A stretch of DNA of 64,000 bases from Reyranella massiliensis 521 (lineage in GTDB: Bacteria; Pseudomonadota; Alphaproteobacteria; Reyranellales; Reyranellaceae): NCBI RefSeq assembly GCF_000312425.1, contig NZ_HE997181.1, positions 3,198,729 through 3,262,728 of the forward strand. The letters are read 5' to 3'. The position numbers and the translations under genes were made by a program. The first letter of the stretch is position 1. Each line of letters begins with the position of its first letter. The notes under the pieces were generated by a model that was not told where the DNA came from, did no database searches, and worked only from the letters and a program-made list of their open reading frames with translations. Positions 59,694 to 64,000 of this stretch are shown piece after piece.

Positions 59694-60147
59694 ACTCACC
59701 GTCCCGCTGCGTCGCGCGTTTACGTTGAACCGCACGCTGCGCGCGCCCCGCGCCTTGGTTTTCCGCGCCTTCATCGAACCGGACCGCATGAAGCTATGGT
59801 GGGCGCCGCAGGGCTTCCGCATGCTTTCGTGCGCCCTCGACCTGCGCGAGGGCGGCGCCTGGCGCATGCGCATCCGGAGCGAGGAGACCGGCGCGGTACA
59901 GACCGAGGTCGGCACCTATCGCGAGATCTGCGAACCCGACCGCCTGGTCTTCACTCACGCCTGGGTACGCTCCGATGGCACGCTGACAGCGCCGACGGTC
60001 GTCACCGTGCGCTTCACCGAACGCGACGGCATGACCGATATCGCCTTCACGCAAGCCGACTTCACCTCGACGGAGTTCTGCAAGTCGCACGAAGACGGCT
60101 GGGCAAGCTCGCTGGAGCAACTGATCGAATACGCCCCACGTCTGTGA
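59674..60147 (+). CDS. SRPBCC / AHSA1-domain protein
   Basis: The protein has 157 residues. TLNRTLRAPRALVFRAFIEPDRMKLWWAP and a closing segment SHEDGWASSLEQLIEYAP match activator-of-Hsp90-ATPase-like START-fold proteins. Ligand unknown. Partnership with the ArsR-type gene is a common arrangement in alphaproteobacteria. Confidence 0.92.
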   Translation: MAARTSELTVPLRRAFTLNRTLRAPRALVFRAFIEPDRMKLWWAPQGFRMLSCALDLREGGAWRMRIRSEETGAVQTEVGTYREICEPDRLVFTHAWVRSDGTLTAPTVVTVRFTERDGMTDIAFTQADFTSTEFCKSHEDGWASSLEQLIEYAPRL

Positions 60148-60174
60148 GCAGAGACCAAACCCCGGGGAAACACG

Positions 60175-60546
60175 ATGACAGACAATGCCACAGCGAAACA
60201 TCTCGCCACTCTGCAGGACCTTAACCGCAACTACATCAGGTCGGTCGACGAAGCCGACGTGCGCTGGTTCGAGCAGCACCTCGCCGACGATTTCCTCAAC
60301 ACCAATCCCGACGGATCGCGGCTCGACCGCACCGCCTTCCTGGCGCAGATCGGCCGCGGCTCGGTGGTGAAGAACATCCGCGAGCACGACGTGAATATCC
60401 GCTTGTTGGGCGATTTCGCCATCATCCATGCACGCACCAGCTACACCAAACCCGATGGCAGCACAGGCAACGGCTGGTACACCGACGACTGGCAGCTCCA
60501 GCCGGAGGGCTGGCGTTGCGTAGCCGCCCATGTCAGCCGCGGCTGA
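60175..60546 (+). CDS. Nuclear transport factor 2-like (SnoaL/DUF4440) protein
   Basis: The protein has 123 residues. ATLQDLNRNYIRSVDEADVRWFEQHLADDFL and the C-terminal GWYTDDWQLQPEGWRCVAAHVS show the cone-shaped SnoaL/ketosteroid isomerase-like fold. The enzyme, if any, cannot be assigned. It sits in line with the preceding START gene. Confidence 0.88.
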   Translation: MTDNATAKHLATLQDLNRNYIRSVDEADVRWFEQHLADDFLNTNPDGSRLDRTAFLAQIGRGSVVKNIREHDVNIRLLGDFAIIHARTSYTKPDGSTGNGWYTDDWQLQPEGWRCVAAHVSRG

Positions 60547-60577
60547 TCCCTTCTCCGGCGTATCCCGAGTACCCTCC

Positions 60578-61792
60578 ATGACCCCCAATGCAGGCGCTGA
60601 CACGTCGCCGGCTGCCTGGCGAGTCGTCTTCGCCTGCTTCCTCTCCGCCGTCTTCGCCTGGGGGTTCGGCTTCTATGCACACGGCATCTACATCGTCGAA
60701 CTGCAGAAGGAGCATGGTTGGTCGACCGGCCTGATCTCCACGATGGTGACGGCGCATTACGTATTGGGCGCGCTGCTGCTGCCGCGCATTGCCGACGCCA
60801 TCACCCGCTTCGGCCCGCGCGCCGTGTTCCTGAGCGGCCTCGCCACAACAGCCGTGGCGCTGCTGTTGCTGCCGTCGGTCACGGCGCCCTGGCAGCTCGC
60901 CGCGCTCTATATCCTGATGGCGCCGGGCTGGAACGCGACCAGCGTCGCGGCGATCGCCTCGACGGTCGGCCAGTGGTTCGACAAGAAGCGCGGCCTTGCC
61001 CTCAATCTCGGGCTGAGCGGCGCGACCGTCGCGGGCCTCGTCATGGCCCCCGCCCTGCTCGCCACCATCCCGTTGATGGGCTTCGCCGACGCGTTGCGCC
61101 TGATCGTGCTGATCTCGCTGGCCATCGCCGGCGGCGCGGTCCTGCTGTTCGTGCGCCGCGGCCCCCTGTCGCCCAAGCCGCTGGCGGCGGGGACGAGCCG
61201 ACTCGCGCCGCTGCGCACCTGGCACTTCTGGAGCATCTCCGCGCCATTCGCCCTGATGCTGGTCTCGCAGGTGGGCTTCCTCACCCATCTCGTGCCGCTG
61301 ATCAGCGCGCGCGTCACCGCTGGCGCGCCGACAGTCGATCCCGGGCTCGCCGTCGGCATCAACGCCTTCATGGCGCTGGTCGGCCGCGTCGTGCTGGGCT
61401 TCGTCATCGATCGCTTCGAGCCGCGGCGGGCGTCAGTCGCCTGCTTCATGGTGCAGGTCGCCGCCATTGCCGTGCTGGCCTTCGCCGAAGCGCCGCTGGT
61501 GGTCTACGGCGCCTGCGCCGTCTACGGCTTCTCGGTCGGCAACAACATCACCCTCTCGCCGTTGATCGTGCAGCGCGAATACGGCCCGGACCAGTTCCCG
61601 GCCATCGTGGCGCTTTCGTCCGCCGTGGTGCAGATCGTCTATGCCTTCGGTCCCGGCCTGCTCGGCATCCTGCGCGACGCTTCCGGGGGCTACGGCGTGC
61701 CGCTTGCCGTCTGCATGGCGCTGAACGTCACCGCGTCGATCCTTGTCATGATGCCACCACGCTCCCTGCGAACGCACTCGGCTCGGAACTAA
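60578..61792 (+). CDS. Major facilitator superfamily transporter
   Basis: The protein has about 404 residues and roughly 12 membrane segments, with the MFS loop AISRFGPRAVFL-type (TRFGPRAVFLSG) between helices 2 and 3 and GRVVLGFVIDRFEPRR at the central loop. Start is uncertain: ATG 60578 is preferred to ATG 60530, which overlaps the preceding gene. The helices near the end (YGFSVGNNITLSPLIVQREYGPDQFPAIVALSS) suggest the oxalate/monocarboxylate-type subgroup. Substrate unknown. Confidence 0.88.
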   Translation: MTPNAGADTSPAAWRVVFACFLSAVFAWGFGFYAHGIYIVELQKEHGWSTGLISTMVTAHYVLGALLLPRIADAITRFGPRAVFLSGLATTAVALLLLPSVTAPWQLAALYILMAPGWNATSVAAIASTVGQWFDKKRGLALNLGLSGATVAGLVMAPALLATIPLMGFADALRLIVLISLAIAGGAVLLFVRRGPLSPKPLAAGTSRLAPLRTWHFWSISAPFALMLVSQVGFLTHLVPLISARVTAGAPTVDPGLAVGINAFMALVGRVVLGFVIDRFEPRRASVACFMVQVAAIAVLAFAEAPLVVYGACAVYGFSVGNNITLSPLIVQREYGPDQFPAIVALSSAVVQIVYAFGPGLLGILRDASGGYGVPLAVCMALNVTASILVMMPPRSLRTHSARN

Positions 61793-61869
61793 TTGCTCCG
61801 GACCTGGTTGCGCTTACGCCTGTGCGCAGCCAAGCTCCGACCATCATGGTCCATAGGGGGAGAATCGCC

Positions 61870-62235
61870 ATGATGAAAATAGTGCTTCTGGCCGGCCTGC
61901 TGCTGGCGACTGCGGCCGTCTATGCCCAGGATCCGATCGCAACCGACGGCGACAAGTACAAGGTCATCTTCGAGAACGACCGCGTGCGGGTGCTCGAGTA
62001 TCACGACAAGCCGGGCGAGAAGACGCAGCAGCATCGCCATCCGGCGTTCGTGCTCTACGCCCTCGGCCCGTTCAAACGCACTCTGACTCTGCCCGATGGC
62101 AAGGTGCTGACGCGCGAATTCAAAGCCGGCGACGTGCTGTGGTCCGATGCGCAGACGCATATCGGCAGCAATATCGGAGATACGCCGACGAATGTGATCA
62201 TGGTCGAGCTCAAGGAAGAGCCCTCGAAAAGGTAA
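61870..62235 (+). CDS. Cupin-like secreted protein
   Basis: The protein has 121 residues. A signal peptide (KIVLLAGLLLATAAVYAQ) is followed by VRVLEYHDKPGEKTQQHRHPAFVLYALGPFKRTLTLPDG, with His ligands of a cupin barrel. Tandem ATGs at 61870 and 61873 are both possible, behind GGGGGAGAATC. It is likely periplasmic; function unknown. Confidence 0.85.
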   Translation: MMKIVLLAGLLLATAAVYAQDPIATDGDKYKVIFENDRVRVLEYHDKPGEKTQQHRHPAFVLYALGPFKRTLTLPDGKVLTREFKAGDVLWSDAQTHIGSNIGDTPTNVIMVELKEEPSKR

Positions 62236-62244
62236 ATGCAGGCC

Positions 62245-62269
62245 GGTCTCAAGACAGGAACTTGAGACC
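62245..62269. terminator. Hairpin at the ends of two convergent genes
   Basis: GGTCTCAAG (62245-62253) and CTTGAGACC (62261-62269) make a perfect 9-base stem with a 7-base loop across the stop of the DUF2000 gene, 10 bases after the cupin stop. There is no T run on either strand, so it may terminate only weakly, or act as a mRNA end stabiliser. Confidence 0.45.
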
Positions 62270-62668
62270 GTTGATCACCTTGTCGACGGTCTTGCGCGGC
62301 CCATGGACACCCAGCCCGACGAGATCCAGCGCGTCCGCCGGCGCCGCGGCGACGGCGGCGCGGTTGTCGGCATCGTTGGTCGTCTTGAACATGGGCTCGA
62401 TATAGATCGCGGGCACCAGCTCGCGCGACAGCGCCCGCTGATGGGTACGCCGCAGCTCTTCGAGCGTGGCGCCATAGACGAAGACCGGCTCGCGGATCAG
62501 CGGGGAATAGGACCGGCCCGCGCCGTCGCGATAAGGCTCGCCCATCAGCTCAGGCCGCGTACCGGCCAACCCGCCGGCCAGGAAGGCTGCAATGTTGGCC
62601 AATTGCCAGGCGGCAAGATCGGCGCGCAGGATGAGGGCGGTCTTGGTCTCGTAGATCATCTTCCCCAT
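62249..62668 (-). CDS. DUF2000 family protein
   Basis: The protein has 139 residues. ALILRADLAAWQLANIAAFLAGGLAG and VYGATLEELRRTHQRALSREL match DUF2000, with the C-terminal LDLVGLGVHGPRKTVDKV. The start is ATG 62668 or 62659; the two cannot be told apart. Function unknown. Confidence 0.85.
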   Translation of the reverse strand: MGKMIYETKTALILRADLAAWQLANIAAFLAGGLAGTRPELMGEPYRDGAGRSYSPLIREPVFVYGATLEELRRTHQRALSRELVPAIYIEPMFKTTNDADNRAAVAAAPADALDLVGLGVHGPRKTVDKVINGLKFLS

Positions 62669-62706
62669 ATTAGACCCGCTGCGCCCATCGTCTTGAACGT
62701 TCGTGC

Positions 62707-63525
62707 ATGAGCCCCGTTCCTCTCCGCTCCGACCGCATCCGCCTCGACCGCCCTTCCTCCGGTCTGCAACGTCTGGCCGCGCGCTTTGCCGGCCATGCCT
62801 ACGACCCGCACCGGCACGAGACCTACGGAATCGGCCTCACCCTCTATGGGGTCCAGCAGTTCAACTATCGCGGCAGCCTGCGCGCCAGCCGGGCCGGCGA
62901 CGTGCTGGTGCTGCACCCCGACGAGGCGCATGACGGACATGCCGGCGAGGACGGCGCCTTCGCCTATCGCATGCTCTACTTCGATCCGGCGGCCATCTCG
63001 CAGGCGCTGGACGGGGCCAGCCCGCCGTTCGTCACCGATGTGGTCGCGCGCGACGCCGCCATGGCCCGTTTGATCGACGAAGCCTTTGCCGATTTCCCAC
63101 GTCCGCTCGAACCGCTGGCCGTCGATGCCACCGTGGCGCGGATGGCCGATCTGCTGGAGCGCCGCAGCGACGGACATCGCCGGCCGCCCGCCGGCGCCAC
63201 GGCGGCGCGGGCAATCCATCGCGTCCGCGAGTTCCTGACGGCCGAAGCCCATCGCACGGTTGCTTCGGAGGAACTGGAGCGGCTGAGCGGCCTCGATCGC
63301 TTCACCCTCGCCCGCCATTTCCGCCAAACCTTCGGCACCTCGCCGCATCGCTTTCAGGTGGGACGCCGACTGCAGCTTGCGCAGTCCATGATCGTCGAAG
63401 GTGCCGCCCTGTCCGAGACGGCCGCGGCCACGGGCTTTGCCGATCAAAGCCATCTCACGCGACATTTTTCGGCGCGCTTCGGCCTGACGCCCGGTCGCTG
63501 GGCAGCATTGTCACGCCCCGTCTAG
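62707..63525 (+). CDS. AraC-family transcriptional regulator
   Basis: The protein has 272 residues. A cupin-like N-terminal ligand-binding part (RHETYGIGLTLYGVQQFNYRG) is followed by two helix-turn-helix units (EELERLSGLDRFTLARHFRQTFG and LSETAAATGFADQSHLTRHF). It should activate or repress a nearby target; the adjacent DUF2000 gene is divergent and 38 bases away. Confidence 0.93.
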   Translation: MSPVPLRSDRIRLDRPSSGLQRLAARFAGHAYDPHRHETYGIGLTLYGVQQFNYRGSLRASRAGDVLVLHPDEAHDGHAGEDGAFAYRMLYFDPAAISQALDGASPPFVTDVVARDAAMARLIDEAFADFPRPLEPLAVDATVARMADLLERRSDGHRRPPAGATAARAIHRVREFLTAEAHRTVASEELERLSGLDRFTLARHFRQTFGTSPHRFQVGRRLQLAQSMIVEGAALSETAAATGFADQSHLTRHFSARFGLTPGRWAALSRPV

Positions 63526-63546
63526 AGTCAGTACCTAAAAGCAAAA

Positions 63547-63571
63547 AGCCCCGCACCAATCGGGCGGGGCT
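63547..63571 (-). terminator. Rho-independent terminator of the SDR gene
   Basis: AGCCCCGC and GCGGGGCT form a perfect 8-base GC-rich stem with a 9-base loop. On the minus strand the stem is followed by TTTTTGC, the expected T run, 35 bases after the stop of the SDR gene. It is the clearest terminator in the window. Confidence 0.85.
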
Positions 63572-63605
63572 CTGCGAAGCGTTCGAGGATCTGTAAGGGC
63601 AGGCC

Positions 63606-64000
63606 TCAGAGGCCGCCGTTCACGACCAGGCACTGCCCGCTGACATAGTCGCTGTCGGGGCTGCAGAACAGATAGACCGAGCCGGCTGCCTCTTCCGGCA
63701 GGCCGCCGCGGCCGAGCGGGATCATCTGGTTCATGGCGGCGATGCGGCCACCCTGGACGCCGATCTTGACCTTGCGGCCCTGCACTTCGATCTCGCCTTC
63801 CTCGCCCTGGTTCAGCGGCTTGGTGAGGCGGGTCTGGATGTAGCCGAAGGCCACCGCGTTCACCGTGACGTCGTAGCGACCGAACTCCTTGGCCAGCGTC
63901 TTGGTGAGACCGACGATGCCCGCCTTGCCCGCCGAGTAGTTCGACTGGCCGGCATTGCCGTTGACGCCCGAGGTCGAGGAGATGTTCACGACCTTGCGCA
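63606..64000 (-). CDS. Short-chain dehydrogenase/reductase, C-terminal part
   Basis: The frame is open to the window edge (RKVVNISSTSGV), so the 5' end, including the Gly-rich nucleotide motif, is outside. Visible catalytic residues are Ser in ISSTSGVNGNAGQ and the YSAGK Tyr/Lys pair; the end PEEAAGSVYLFCSPDSDYVSGQCLVVNGG is typical of FabG-like reductases. A 30-residue insert (KPLNQGEEGEIEVQGRKVKI region) between the substrate loop and the final helices is longer than usual. It has its own terminator downstream. Confidence 0.93.
   Translation of the reverse strand, partial: RKVVNISSTSGVNGNAGQSNYSAGKAGIVGLTKTLAKEFGRYDVTVNAVAFGYIQTRLTKPLNQGEEGEIEVQGRKVKIGVQGGRIAAMNQMIPLGRGGLPEEAAGSVYLFCSPDSDYVSGQCLVVNGGL

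Overview
The window is 64 kb of GC-rich, densely packed chromosomal DNA. No gene-free stretch exceeds 300 bases; the longest are 22752-22987 and 2131-2346. No tRNA, rRNA, CRISPR array, insertion sequence or phage gene was recognised. Gene content (Bug/TctC binding protein, BigR/SqrR-type sulfide regulator, PutA without a ribbon-helix-helix domain, DUF1194, GFA and EthD proteins, many ATGA-overlapping operons) points to an alphaproteobacterium. A soil or water genus such as Reyranella is my guess from gene content only.

Layout. 1-5.7 kb: 3' part of an arylsulfatase, then a TetR regulator divergent from a cytochrome P450, with a quinone oxidoreductase and a VOC protein. 5.7-9.7 kb (minus): a probable catabolic operon of enoyl-CoA hydratase, luciferase-like monooxygenase, alpha/beta hydrolase, a small secreted protein and an Asp/Glu-racemase-fold enzyme. 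9.8-14 kb: threonine aldolase, NAD-dependent epimerase and an orphan molybdopterin-binding hydroxylase subunit. 14-16.6 kb: a sulfide/persulfide module (TauE/SafE exporter, rhodanese, two-cysteine ArsR repressor, metallo-beta-lactamase persulfide dioxygenase) around an AT-rich operator. 16.7-22.8 kb: TctC protein; HD protein, CbpM and CbpA; GST and acyl-CoA dehydrogenase; DUF1194 protein.

22.9-36.4 kb: the most distinctive region, a four-gene translationally coupled NRPS/PKS operon. Gene 1 is A-PCP. Gene 2 is KS-AT-ACP-aminotransferase-C-A-PCP. Gene 3 is a degenerate C domain plus a thioesterase with a cysteine nucleophile. Gene 4 is a membrane-anchored alpha/beta hydrolase. A convergent Sfp-type phosphopantetheinyl transferase follows, then an orphan FecR. 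Read collinearly, an amino acid (valine-like code) is extended by malonyl-CoA, the beta-ketone is transaminated to a vicinal beta,gamma-diamino acid, a second amino acid is added and the chain is released.

37-64 kb: mostly housekeeping and ordinary accessory genes: DUF1428, LysR with GFA and a flavin-binding protein, a divergent AroQ, GltB/GltD, a small lipoprotein, PutA, EthD protein, HrpB, amidase, Apt, thioesterase, DUF2817 plus cNMP-patatin, an ArsR/AHSA1/SnoaL-like/MFS series, cupin, DUF2000, AraC and a partial SDR preceded by a clear terminator.
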